Shown here: piece after piece, positions 50,179 through 59,600 of the stretch
How the letters are laid out: the number at the start of each line of letters is the position of its first letter
How positions within the stretch are numbered: the stretch's first letter is position 1
Program-made: the position numbers and the translations under genes
Assembly: GCA_965207805.1 (NCBI GenBank)
Contig: OZ242312.1
Location: forward strand, 2,418,001-2,482,000
Source of the DNA: Palauibacter sp965207805
Lineage (GTDB): Bacteria; Gemmatimonadota; Gemmatimonadetes; Palauibacterales; Palauibacteraceae
DNA: 64,000 nucleotides
Direction: 5' to 3'
Notes under the pieces: model-generated
What the model was told of the DNA's origin: nothing
What the model saw: only the letters and a program-made list of their open reading frames with translations
Databases searched by the model: none

Positions 50179-50858
50179 TAGTCCTTTCGCGGCGAGAGGC
50201 GGTCGACGAGGTCGCTCATCCAGCGGCCCGCCAGGTCCCTGCAGCCAAGCCCGAACGCGAGGGCCAAGCCGAAGCTGATGGCCGCGAGGATGATCAGGAA
50301 GGCGTCGCCCACGAACTGGACCTGAACCTGCTGCAGGGCCACGACCACGGCGAAGATGACGACGACGACCTGTGCGAACTGCCCCAGCACCTGGGCTTGC
50401 GCGATGCCCGCGTTGCTGGCTACGGCGCGGACCGTCGCCCCCAGAAAACCGGCAGCCAGGATGCCCAGAATCAACACGACGATCGCCGTCACGATCGTGG
50501 GCAGGAAGCCGACGAGCCGCTGGAGCAACTCGGCGGTGGCAGTGAGCTGTAGCGCATTCAACGCCGCCACCAGCACGACGAGCATGACGATCCAGTAGGC
50601 CAGGGCTCCGACCAGCTGGGAGAACGTGCGCTCGATGCCTCCCTTGGCCAGCATCTCCGCCAATTGGATCCTCTCCGCCACGCTGTCCGCCTTCACCGCC
50701 CCTAGAAGCCTGACGAGCCCGGTCTTGATCAGCTTGGCGACGATCCAGCCACCGATCAGAATCGCCAACACGGCCAACAGGTTGGGCAGGAACCCCACCA
50801 GTTGATCGACAAAGACACGGATCGGCTCGAGCAGTATCGCGTCCCAGTCCATTTCCAT
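50178..50858 (-). CDS. MscS-family mechanosensitive channel-like protein (TM-helix repeat type)
   Basis: 226 residues from the ATG at 50858, chosen because GGAGGGAACC lies right before it; an in-frame ATG at 50870 would contain that site. Four membrane segments: LPNLLAVLAILIGGWIVAKLI, LAYWIVMLVVLVAALNAL, FLPTIVTAIVVLILGILAAGFLG, and IILAAISFGLALAFGLGCRDLAG. The repeated TM-helix units (PF05552) and the GLGxRDLAGRW ending are those of short MscS-like proteins without the large cytoplasmic vestibule. It could form or modulate a tension-gated pore. Single gene. Confidence 0.87.
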   Translation of the reverse strand: MEMDWDAILLEPIRVFVDQLVGFLPNLLAVLAILIGGWIVAKLIKTGLVRLLGAVKADSVAERIQLAEMLAKGGIERTFSQLVGALAYWIVMLVVLVAALNALQLTATAELLQRLVGFLPTIVTAIVVLILGILAAGFLGATVRAVASNAGIAQAQVLGQFAQVVVVIFAVVVALQQVQVQFVGDAFLIILAAISFGLALAFGLGCRDLAGRWMSDLVDRLSPRKD

Positions 50859-50974
50859 GGTTCCCTCCATCGCGAAAAACGGTTACTCGGGGGGCGGTCT
50901 CCGCCCGGGCCGATAGAGGATTCAGAATGATGATCAGGAGCCGACGCCACCAGACTGACCCCCCCTCCGGCAAA

Positions 50975-50994
50975 CCGTCCGGAGCGACGGACGG
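50975..50994 (-). terminator. Terminator-like hairpin behind the aconitase X operon
   Basis: CCGTCCG and CGGACGG form a perfect 7-bp stem with a 6-base loop. Read on the minus strand, it lies 17-36 bases after the stop of the small subunit gene and is followed by TTT. This is a plausible intrinsic terminator. Confidence 0.5.
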
Positions 50995-51010
50995 CGGCGT
51001 CCGGGCACCG

Positions 51011-51451
51011 TCAGAGGGCCAGCACGGTACCCGTGGCCTCGACCCGGGCGCGGGGGATCCGACGCAGGGCGTCGAAGTCTCCGGCGGATAGCGCGACGAC
51101 GGGCGGGGCGCGGTTGTAGAGTTGAGCGGCGACGATGGCGGCGAGCGCGAGGAAGGTGTCGGGGCCGCGGGTCAGGAATGCCGCCGGGGCCGTGCCGCGC
51201 CGGATGGCCTCGAGGAGGACGGCGGTCGTGGTGCTGGAGCCGCGGGTCGCCGGAATGGCCAGAATGCGGCCAGCGCCGACCTGGCCGGCCAGCGGGTGGC
51301 GCCGGTCGATGATCTCCCCGGTCTCCGCGTCGTAGCCGCCCCAGAAGCTGAGCGGCTCGGACGAGTACAGGACGGTGCCTTCCGCGGCGCCCGCGACGAG
51401 CGCGCGGCCGGTCAGCGGACCGGAGCCCGACGCGGCAGACCGATCTCTCAC
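51011..51451 (-). CDS. Aconitase X small (swivel) subunit, DUF126
   Basis: 146 residues from the GTG at 51451, which overlaps the large subunit's stop as GTGA (a GTG at 51466 is the alternative). It is the swivel domain of AcnX: LTGRALVAGAAEGTVLYSSEPLSFWGGYD, the conserved TRGSSTTTAVLLEAI and APPVVALSAGDFDALRRI. Bacterial AcnX pairs of this two-subunit type include cis-3-hydroxy-L-proline dehydratases, and archaeal ones mevalonate 5-phosphate dehydratases. With the large subunit it would form a [4Fe-4S] dehydratase. The genes are tightly coupled. Confidence 0.9.
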   Translation of the reverse strand: MRDRSAASGSGPLTGRALVAGAAEGTVLYSSEPLSFWGGYDAETGEIIDRRHPLAGQVGAGRILAIPATRGSSTTTAVLLEAIRRGTAPAAFLTRGPDTFLALAAIVAAQLYNRAPPVVALSAGDFDALRRIPRARVEATGTVLAL

Positions 51452-52743
51452 GGCGCGGCGGCCCACGCGCCGTCGTCCCGCGTGACGCGACCGGCGACGG
51501 CCGATTCCACGCAGTCAGACAGGCTCCCGAAGGCGACGGCGCGCTCGAGCAGGCCCGGCGTGTACCAGGCGTACTTGGCGGAGTTCGTCATGAGCCGCCG
51601 GATGCTCTCCGGCAGCATGGGCGTCGTCAGGATGCAGGTGTCGACGGTCAGCTCCCCTCCGAACGATTCGATCGCGTCGAGGTATCCCGCTGTCGCCGCC
51701 AGTTCACGGACGGCTCGCCCCGTCGTGATCAACAACCGCACCCCAGGGTGGCGTCGCCGACCGTCGACGAGCCGCGCCAGGCTCGCGAACTCCGACAGCG
51801 AGAAGTGCGGGCTCCCCAGCACGACGAGATCCAGACCGTCCGCGTCGGACAGCCCAGAGCCGAGTTCGTCCCGCGCCGCCCGCAGCGCCGCGGGCCCCGG
51901 ACACAGCCGGGTCGCCGGTTCCCTCCCCTGAAACGCCGCGTCCAGGTCCGGCGCTTCTGGCGTGCGGCCGACCCAGTGGAACAGACCCACCGCGCCCGAG
52001 GAGGCCATGGCGGCCCCCAGCGCCTTCAGGTCGTCCTCTCCCGGCCGGGCCCGGAGTCCGTCGAGCACCGGGATCCGCCCCTCCACGCGCAGGCCGATCC
52101 AGTGTCCCAGCACCGGATACAGCGCGGGCTCCTCCGCGAGTCGGCGCGGAACGCCGGAGAGGTCGACGAGCACCTGTCCCGCCCGGTTTCCGGTCAGATG
52201 GAGCCCCGCGGCCGGGGCCCGGCCCGTGACGGCGCAGCAGATGTCCAGCAGGTCCGGATAGCGCTCCGTACGCGCGCCCAGCACCGAGTTCGCGAACACG
52301 ATCGCGCTCGACTCGCCCCACGCGACCTGCTCCCCTAAGCCCGGCCGCGGCTGCGTCTGGTAGGGCGCGCAGGTCCAGGTGGGCTCGCAGCCCATCGCCT
52401 CGTACGCCTCCATCTGGCGCCGCGCCGGTTCCGCCCAGGATTCGGCCACGTCCCACTCACGCCAGCCGTGTTCGTCCACGCCCGACACGTTGAGCGTCGT
52501 AGGCACCCGTACCCGGGCGCCGCCTTCCGCCAGACGCTCCGCGAACTCGAGCGTGGCAAGCCCCTGGTAGAGCGACGAATCGATGTGCGCCGCCGTGATA
52601 TCGAGCAGTTCCCGGGCCCCGACGATGTCGGCCATGCGGGCGAGGATCGACATCGCGAGCCGCGTGCCCTCCCCCTCATCTCCCCGCAGGAGAGCGAAGT
52701 CTCCCGGTTCGAGCCGCACGCCCGTCATCCCGCCGTGTTCCAT
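51448..52743 (-). CDS. Aconitase X catalytic (large) subunit, DUF521
   Basis: 431 residues. AcnX features are the N-terminal LARGE-type start (LRGDEGEGTRLAMSILARMADIVGA), HIDSSLYQGLATLEFAERL, VPTTLNVSGVDE, YEAMGCEPTWTCAPYQ with two cluster-type Cys, GESSAIVFANSVLGARTERYPDLLDICCAVTGRAPAAGLH with the third, and a C-terminal half with VVLGSPHFSLSEF. It should bind an iron-sulfur cluster and dehydrate a hydroxy acid. The divergent Asp/Glu racemase gene starts 65 bp away; together they suggest catabolism of a hydroxyproline-like compound, which is inference. Confidence 0.9.
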   Translation of the reverse strand: MEHGGMTGVRLEPGDFALLRGDEGEGTRLAMSILARMADIVGARELLDITAAHIDSSLYQGLATLEFAERLAEGGARVRVPTTLNVSGVDEHGWREWDVAESWAEPARRQMEAYEAMGCEPTWTCAPYQTQPRPGLGEQVAWGESSAIVFANSVLGARTERYPDLLDICCAVTGRAPAAGLHLTGNRAGQVLVDLSGVPRRLAEEPALYPVLGHWIGLRVEGRIPVLDGLRARPGEDDLKALGAAMASSGAVGLFHWVGRTPEAPDLDAAFQGREPATRLCPGPAALRAARDELGSGLSDADGLDLVVLGSPHFSLSEFASLARLVDGRRRHPGVRLLITTGRAVRELAATAGYLDAIESFGGELTVDTCILTTPMLPESIRRLMTNSAKYAWYTPGLLERAVAFGSLSDCVESAVAGRVTRDDGAWAAAP

Positions 52744-52808
52744 CCGGCTGCGTTCCGCCCCATCTTCCGTTCAACCAATCCAGGAGCTTGAAGCCCACGG
52801 ATCCGACC

Positions 52809-53543
52809 ATGCGCATCGTCTATTTTCTTCCCGGACCGATGTCCCGCGGCCCCCTCGGGCCGGAGGAACTCGTCCGGCGCCAGGCCTTCCTCAACGAGCA
52901 TGCCTTTCACGGGACGGAAGCCGTCGTTCGCGAGACGGCGAACGGCCCCGCGTCGGTCGAGTCGTCCGCAGAGGAGTATCTCTCGGTGCCGGGCATTCTC
53001 GAAGCGGCGCCGCGTCTCGAGGCGGAGGGGTTCGACGCGATGATCATCGGGTGTTTCGGCGACCCCGGCCTCGCCCCGGCCCGTGAACTCGTCGATTTCC
53101 CCGTCATCGGCCCGGGCCAGGCCGGAGCGCTCGCCGCGGCGCAGATGGGACAGCGCTTCGCGATCATCACGGTCGTCGAGGAGGTCATACCGGCGATCCG
53201 CCGTCAGCTGCGGGGCTACGGCCTCGAAGGGCTCGTGGCGGACATCCGGGCGGTGGACGTTCCGGTGCTCGAACTGCGGCAGCGCGCGGAGCAAGTGCTC
53301 GAGACGCTCGAAACCGAGGCTCACGCGGCGCTGCGCGCCGGCGCCGACACGCTGGTGCTCGGCTGCATGACGATGGGGTTCCTCGACGTGGCGCGGAAGC
53401 TCGGCGAGCGCCTCGGGGTGCCTGTCATCAACCCGGTGCTCGCCGCGCTCAAGGCCGCGGAATCGTTCGCCGCCACCGGCGTGCGGCCGTCCCCGCGCGC
53501 CTATCCCCCGCCCCGCAAGAAGATCGCCCCGACTCCCGTCTGA
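52809..53543 (+). CDS. Asp/Glu/hydantoin racemase family protein
   Basis: 244 residues from the ATG at 52809 (an in-frame TTG at 52788 is less likely). The two catalytic Cys are present: FDAMIIGCFGDPGLAPAREL (about residue 78) and ADTLVLGCMTMGFLDVARKL (about 183), the two acid/base residues of cofactor-free racemases. The region PVIGPGQAGALAAAQMGQRFAIITV is typical of the hydantoin racemase/maleate isomerase-like branch. It is divergent from the aconitase X genes and could epimerise the same compound class. It is convergent with the CapA-like gene over a stop-codon hairpin. Confidence 0.88.
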   Translation: MRIVYFLPGPMSRGPLGPEELVRRQAFLNEHAFHGTEAVVRETANGPASVESSAEEYLSVPGILEAAPRLEAEGFDAMIIGCFGDPGLAPARELVDFPVIGPGQAGALAAAQMGQRFAIITVVEEVIPAIRRQLRGYGLEGLVADIRAVDVPVLELRQRAEQVLETLETEAHAALRAGADTLVLGCMTMGFLDVARKLGERLGVPVINPVLAALKAAESFAATGVRPSPRAYPPPRKKIAPTPV

Positions 53544-53561
53544 CGCGGCGCTGCGCGTCAG
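53540..53561. terminator. Hairpin with both convergent stop codons in its arms
   Basis: CTGACGCG (53540-53547) pairs perfectly with CGCGTCAG (53554-53561), loop GCGCTG. The TGA of the racemase gene is in the left arm and the reverse TGA of the CapA-like gene in the right arm, placed symmetrically. A likely bidirectional terminator. Confidence 0.55.
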
Positions 53562-54955
53562 GGCCGGATGACGCCGACGCCGTCCTCGATCGTCATCGTC
53601 GTTCCGAATTCGGCGGAGAGCTTCGCGAGACCCTCGAGGATCTCCTGTCCGAGCGCATCGTCCGCCATCATCGGCCGCCCGCGCACCGGACGCGGCAACT
53701 GCCAGCCCATGGTGATCGGGTGGAGCTGGATCTCCTTCAGTTTCCCGTCCTCGTACTCGACGACGGGGACGACGCTCTCCCAGAACCCCTTCCCGGCCGG
53801 GAACGAAGACGCGCCGGCCCGCTCGATCCGCACATCCTGGAACCGGCCCGGAAGGTCGGCGTACCCCAGCCCCTGGGCCTCGTAGTTGTCCTGTGGCTGG
53901 AACTCGATCGTTTCGTTCTGCATGGCGAAGTTCGCCAGCGAGTAGAAGATCGGCTTGCCCTGGTACATCTCGACCGCGCGCAGGATGTGGGGGCCGTGGC
54001 CCACGAACATGTCCGCGCCCGCGTCGACGACCGCCCGGGCGACGTCCACGAGGAAGTCGGCCGGCACCTCGCGACGATCCGCGCCCTCGTGCGAGTGGCT
54101 CGTGACGATGACCCACTCGGCCTGCCGCTGCGCTTCCTTCACGACTTCGATGATCTCCGCCAGATCCCCGGCGTGCGGCACCGTCTTCACCCCCGGCTTC
54201 GATCCTTCCATGAAGGTCATGCCGCCGAAGTTCAGCCGCGGGCCGGAGCCGCCGCCGCGACCCGCCACCGAGAGCGCGTCCCGGAGGCCGGCCATCTGTT
54301 CGGCGGTCACGGTCACGTGCCGCTCGTACCGGATCGGGCTCAGCCCGGGACGCCCCCGCACATCCGGCCGCTGGTGGCCCGCCCGCATCGCGTCGGCGAA
54401 GGTCGAGGCGATCGAGATCAGCGCGACCCGTCCGCCGGGCGTGTCCACGTAGGCCGGGGACCGCGCCCGCGCGAGGTTCTCGCCGAATCCGGCGACGGCG
54501 AGGCCGGCTGCCTCCGCCGCCGCCACCGTGCGCCGCGCACCGCCGGCGCCGAAGTCCATCGTGTGGTTGTTCGCCAGGCTCACCATGTCGAAGCCGAACC
54601 AGGCGAGTTCGTGCGCGATTTCCGGTTCCGCGCGCATGTACGTGCCGCCGCTGGCCGCTGCGGGGATCACGTCGTCCTCGTAGTCGTGGAACAGGATTTC
54701 GAGGTTCACGAACGCGGTGGTCGCGCCCTCGATGATGTCTCGCAGGGCGAGGAACTCGGGCTCCCGATACGGAGACATCTTCCGCGAGATGATCGCGTCG
54801 CCGGCGAGGGCGATGGACATGTTCCCGCGCGCGTCCTCGAACGCCTGCGCTTCGACCGATATCGGCGTGGCGAGGGCGGTCCCGGCCGCGAGGGCGAGGA
54901 CGGCCGCGATCCCGGCGAACGTGAGAGACGACAGCGGAAGTCGATTCGGGCGCAT
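53558..54955 (-). CDS. CapA-family metallophosphatase-like exported protein
   Basis: 465 residues from the ATG at 54955; the open frame upstream overlaps the neighbouring promoter. Signal peptide LTFAGIAAVLALAAGTALA. CapA (poly-gamma-glutamate) motifs: NMSIALAGDAIISRKMS (metal Asp), AFVNLEILFHDYED, VSLANNHTMDFG (NNH), VIVTSHSHEGADRREVP and FVGHGPHILRAVEMYQGKPIFYSLANF (GHGPH). This calcineurin-like fold acts in poly-gamma-glutamate handling in Bacillus; isolated relatives in other phyla have unknown substrates. No capB/capC genes are nearby, so the capsule role is doubtful. Confidence 0.88.
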   Translation of the reverse strand: MRPNRLPLSSLTFAGIAAVLALAAGTALATPISVEAQAFEDARGNMSIALAGDAIISRKMSPYREPEFLALRDIIEGATTAFVNLEILFHDYEDDVIPAAASGGTYMRAEPEIAHELAWFGFDMVSLANNHTMDFGAGGARRTVAAAEAAGLAVAGFGENLARARSPAYVDTPGGRVALISIASTFADAMRAGHQRPDVRGRPGLSPIRYERHVTVTAEQMAGLRDALSVAGRGGGSGPRLNFGGMTFMEGSKPGVKTVPHAGDLAEIIEVVKEAQRQAEWVIVTSHSHEGADRREVPADFLVDVARAVVDAGADMFVGHGPHILRAVEMYQGKPIFYSLANFAMQNETIEFQPQDNYEAQGLGYADLPGRFQDVRIERAGASSFPAGKGFWESVVPVVEYEDGKLKEIQLHPITMGWQLPRPVRGRPMMADDALGQEILEGLAKLSAEFGTTMTIEDGVGVIRP

Positions 54956-55029
54956 GAGTGCCTCCGGTGGGCTTGTCTGCGTACGCTTTTGCTTGTGCGG
55001 TTCGCATCCGGGCCGACAGATTCGACCGT

Positions 55030-56661
55030 ATGAGCTACAACATGCTTTTCCCGACTGCACGCCGCCACGCCGCCCGGGCGGCCAGAACTTTTGTCACCGC
55101 CGCCGCGCTTCTCACCGGCTGGTGGGCCGCCGGCCCTGCCGGCGCGCAGAGCTACGACCTCATCATCCGCGGCGGCACCCTCGTCGACGGTTCCGGGAGT
55201 CCGGCCCGGGCGGGGGATGTCGCGATCGACGGCGGACGGATCGCGGCCGTGGGCGAACTCGGCGCGGCGACGGCCGACCGGGTGATCGACGCGGACGGGC
55301 GGCACGTGTTCCCCGGCTTCATCGATACGCACTCTCACGCCATGCCGGCGCTGCTGCGCGACCAACTTCGCACCGCGCGGCCGCTCCTCGCGCAGGGGAT
55401 CACGACGATCTTCGCGAACCCCGACGGCGGCGGCACGGTCGACTTCGCCGACCAGCGCGCGCGGATCCGGGACCCGGGCGTCGGGGTGAACGTGGGGCAG
55501 CTGGTCGGGCACGGGAGCGTCCGCCGCGCGGTACTCGGGATGCAGGCACGCGAGGCCACTCCCGAGGAACTCGACCGCATGCGGACGATGGTGCGCGACG
55601 GGATGGACGGAGGCGCCTTCGGGCTCTCCTCCGGCCTCTACTATTCGCCGGGCTCGTACGCCCCCACCGGCGAGGTCGTCGAACTCGCGAAGATCGCGGC
55701 CGGGTACGGGGGCGTGTATCAGAGCCACATCCGCGACGAGTCGGACTATTCGATCGGCCTGCTCGGGGCCGTGGACGAAGTCATCGAGATCTCGCGTGGC
55801 TCCGGCATCACGGGCGTCGTCACGCACATCAAGGCGCTCGGCCCGCGCGTCTGGGGCGAGTCCGCCGAAGTCGTCCGCCGCATCGAGGCGGCCCGGGCAG
55901 AGGGTCTCGCGGTCTACGCGGATCAGTATCCCTACGGAGCCTCCGGCACGAGCATCATCGGGGCCCTCGTCCCGCGCTGGGCCCTCGCGGGCGAGGGCGG
56001 CGATCTGTACGCGCGCATCGAGGATCCCGGCGAGCGCGCCCGGCTCGTGCCGGAGATGTGGGAGAACCTCGACCGCCGCGGCGGCGCGGATCGGCTCATG
56101 CTGCAAGGCGGTCCGCACGGGGGCCGGACGCTTGCCGACGTCGCCGAGGAACGCGGGATGGACGCGATCGAAACCGCGCTCGCCCTGCTCGTGGAGGCCC
56201 GTGGAGGCGGAGGCGGAGGCACCGGCCTCACGTCCTTCAACATGAACGACGAGGACATCGAGCGCTTCATGACGCAGCCCTGGATGATGACGTCGTCCGA
56301 CGGTTCGCTCTGGGTGCCGGGCGAAGGACACCCGCACCCGCGCGGCTTCGGCGCCTTTCCGCGGCGGATCCGCAAGTACGTGCTGGAGGAAGGCGTCACC
56401 ACGCTCGAACAGGCGATTCACGCCATGACGGCGCTGCCGGCCCGCGTGTACGGCATCGAAGGCCGCGGCGTCCTCGAACCCGGCGCGGTCGCCGACATCA
56501 TTGTCGTGGACCTCGAACGGTTCCGCGACACCGCCGAATACGACGACCCGCACGGTCTCGCCGAGGGCGTCGAGTACTCCCTCGTCAATGGTACGCTCGC
56601 GATCGACGAGGGCCGCTTCACAGACGCGCTCGCCGGCGAAGCGATCGTAAAGACGCGATAA
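55030..56661 (+). CDS. Exported D-aminoacylase / N-acyl-D-amino-acid deacylase family amidohydrolase
   Basis: 543 residues from the ATG at 55030. Signal peptide TFVTAAALLTGWWAAGPAGAQ. Amidohydrolase motifs are intact: DLIIRGGTLVDGSGSPARAGDVAIDGGRIAAVG, FPGFIDTHSHAMPALL (HxH), AFGLSSGLYYSPGSYAPTGEV, YQSHIRDESDY, VVTHIKALG, ADQYPYGASGTS, and SFNMNDEDIERFM. The C-terminal strand block (GVLEPGAVADIIVVDLERF) closes the sandwich. This fits subtype III zinc D-aminoacylases, exported here. It is followed 13 bp later by the VPS10/BNR gene, so the two are probably co-transcribed. Confidence 0.92.
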   Translation: MSYNMLFPTARRHAARAARTFVTAAALLTGWWAAGPAGAQSYDLIIRGGTLVDGSGSPARAGDVAIDGGRIAAVGELGAATADRVIDADGRHVFPGFIDTHSHAMPALLRDQLRTARPLLAQGITTIFANPDGGGTVDFADQRARIRDPGVGVNVGQLVGHGSVRRAVLGMQAREATPEELDRMRTMVRDGMDGGAFGLSSGLYYSPGSYAPTGEVVELAKIAAGYGGVYQSHIRDESDYSIGLLGAVDEVIEISRGSGITGVVTHIKALGPRVWGESAEVVRRIEAARAEGLAVYADQYPYGASGTSIIGALVPRWALAGEGGDLYARIEDPGERARLVPEMWENLDRRGGADRLMLQGGPHGGRTLADVAEERGMDAIETALALLVEARGGGGGGTGLTSFNMNDEDIERFMTQPWMMTSSDGSLWVPGEGHPHPRGFGAFPRRIRKYVLEEGVTTLEQAIHAMTALPARVYGIEGRGVLEPGAVADIIVVDLERFRDTAEYDDPHGLAEGVEYSLVNGTLAIDEGRFTDALAGEAIVKTR

Positions 56662-56674
56662 CTCAGGAGCAGAC

Positions 56675-59600
56675 ATGCGATTCCCCGTCCCGATGACCGG
56701 AACACGAACCGTGCTCGCACCTCTGGCGGCCGTCGCCGCTCTCGCGTGGCCCCTTGCCGCACAGGATGGCGCGAGCGCCGGTGAACTTCCGGCCGGCGTC
56801 CGGAACCCGGCCCCGGCCGCGGACACCGTCGACCCCAGCCTCTTCGGCGGCCTCTCCTTCCGCTTCGTCGGCCCCTCGCGCGGCGGCCGCGTCACCGCGG
56901 TGGAGGGCCACCGTTCCCATCCCCACACGTTCTACCAGGGGGCGACGGGCGGAGGCGTGTGGAAGACGACGAACTACGGGATGACGTGGGAGAATATCTC
57001 CGACGGATATTTTCGGTCTCCCTCCATCGGCCATATCGAAGTCGCGGACTCGGATCCGAACGTCATCTACGTGGGGACGGGCTCGGACGGCATCCGCTCG
57101 AACATCATCATCGGGAAGGGCATTCATAAGTCGACGGATGCGGGAGAGACGTGGGACCACGTCGGACTCGAGGACGCGGGCCAGGTCCCGTCCGTGAAGG
57201 CCCACCCGGACAATCCCGACCTCGTCTATGCGGCCGCGATGGGGAACCCCTTCATCAACAATGAGACGCGAGGCGTCTATCGTTCCTCGAACGGCGGCCT
57301 CGACTGGGAGCGCATCCTCTTCACCTCGGATTCCGTCGGGGCGGTCGATCTCGAGTTTCATCCGGCGGATCCCGACGTCATCTACGCCGCAATGTGGCGG
57401 GCGCAACGGCATCCGTGGTCGATCATCTCCGGCGCGAGCGACGAAGACGGGATCTGGAAGACGACGGACGGGGGCGACACGTGGCGGCGGATCACGGCGG
57501 GGCTCCCGGACGGCCTCATCGGCAAGGTCGACTTTTCCGTCTCGCCGGACATGCCCGACCGCGTGTACGCGCTCGTGGAGGCGCCGGAACCGATCGAGGG
57601 CCTGTACCGCTCGGACGATGCGGGAGAGACGTGGGAGCTGATCAACGACGACCCTCGGAATCAGCTCATGCACCGGCCGTTCTACTTCACGAACGTGATC
57701 GCGGACCCGACGGACGGGGATGTCCTCTATGTCCTGAACCTGTCCACCTGGAAGTCGACGGACGGGGGGCGGACCTTCAGTACCATTCCGAATGTCCATG
57801 GTGATGACCACGATCTGTGGATCAACCCGGACGACCCGCGGATCATGGTGCACGGGAGCGACGGCGGCGGGGTCGTGACGCTCGACGGCGGACAGACGTG
57901 GTCGCCGGTCAACAACCAGCCCACCGCGGAACTCTACCAGGTCGATGTGGATGACCGCTTTCCCTACTGGCTCTACGCGGGGCAGCAGGACGATGCGTTC
58001 ACGGTCGCCGTGCCGAGCCGGCAGCCTTCCCTCTCCGCTCCGGGCGGTCCGGACGCCTACTGGCGCTCGCCGGGCGGGTGCGAGACGGGTCCCGCCGTGC
58101 CGAAGCCGGGCGATCCCGACGTGGTTTACGCGAACTGCAAGGGGCGGTTCGGGGTCTACAACCAGCGTACCGGCCAGGAGCAGCAGTACTACGTCGGCGC
58201 GGTGAACATGTACGGCACGAACCCCGCCAACCTTCCCTACCGCTTCCAGCGCGTTGTGCCCATCGAGGTCTCGCCGCACGACCCGAACCTCGTCTATCAC
58301 GGCTCGCAGTACGTGCACCGGACGATGGACGGGGGCCGCACCTGGGAGCGGATCTCGCCGGACCTCACGGCGTTCCCGCCGGAGCGCCAGATGGTGTCGG
58401 GCGGGCCCATCACGCGCGACGCGACGGGAGAGGAGCACTATTCCACGCTGTACGTGATCGAGGCCTCGCCGCACGACCCGGACGTGATCTGGACGGGGGC
58501 GAACGACGGCCCGGTGTACGTGACGCTCGATGACGGCGAGTCCTGGGAGAACGTAACGCCGGCGGACATGCCGCCGGAGGGCCGCATCAACTCGATCGAC
58601 ATCTCCCGACACAATCCGGACAAGGTGTACGTAGCCGGATACCGCTTCCTGCTCGGCGATTTCCAACCCTACGTCTACCGGACGGACGACGCGGGGGAGA
58701 CGTGGACGCGTCTCACCGATGGGACGAACGGTATTCCGGCGGACGTGCCCGTGCGGGTCGTGCGCGAGGATCCGGACCGCGAGGGCCTCCTGTACGCGGG
58801 GACGGAGTTCGGGCTCTTCATCTCCTTCGACGACGGGGCGACGTGGCAGTCGTTCCAGCTCGATCTTCCGTTGACGCCCGTGACGGACATCGAGGTATAC
58901 CGGCAGGACCTGGCGCTGTCGACGATGGGCCGGGGGTTCTGGGTGCTGGACGATGTCACGCCGTTGCACGAGATCGGCGCGGACGGATCGGTCGCGGAAG
59001 GGGGCGGGGCGCACCTGTTCGAGGGCCGGCCGCAGTACCGCACGCGGCCCGGACGGAACTCGGGCTTCGAATGGGCCTCGAATACGGCGCGGCCGGACTA
59101 CCGCGGCGCGGGCGCGGACATCAGCTACTGGATCTCGCCGGACCTCGGACCCGACGAGACGGTGCGAATCGAAATCCTCGACGAGGGCGGCGAGGTGATC
59201 CGCTCCTACGCCAGTGGCGGGGGCGGCGGCGCGGCCCGGGCGGGGGGACCGGCGATGCAGCGCATGGCGCCGCGCGGCGGGGCCATGCGAGGGGTCTCAT
59301 CGGCACCGGGCATGCACCGGCTGCGCTGGGACCTGCGCTCGCAGGGCGAGGGCCGCGGCGGGCCGGTCGTGCCGCCGGGCGAGTACACGGTCCGCCTCTC
59401 GGCGGGCGACGTGACGGCCGAGACGGGGCTCGAACTGCGGATCGACCCGCGGGTGGCGGCGGAGGGGGTGACCGTGGCCGACCTCGAGGAGCAGTACCGC
59501 TTCAACCTCGCCGTGCGCGAGACGCAGGCGGAGGCCCGTGAGGTCGCGGACGGCATCGACGACCTGCGCGAGCGCATCGCGGAGGCGCGCGCGGACGCCG

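Noticed and set aside
56663..59014. A 783-codon minus-strand ORF opposite the VPS10/BNR gene, with a similar 740-codon ORF at 54706-56928
   Set aside because: Both mirror clearly recognised genes; the products are Arg/Val/His-rich repeats without motifs.
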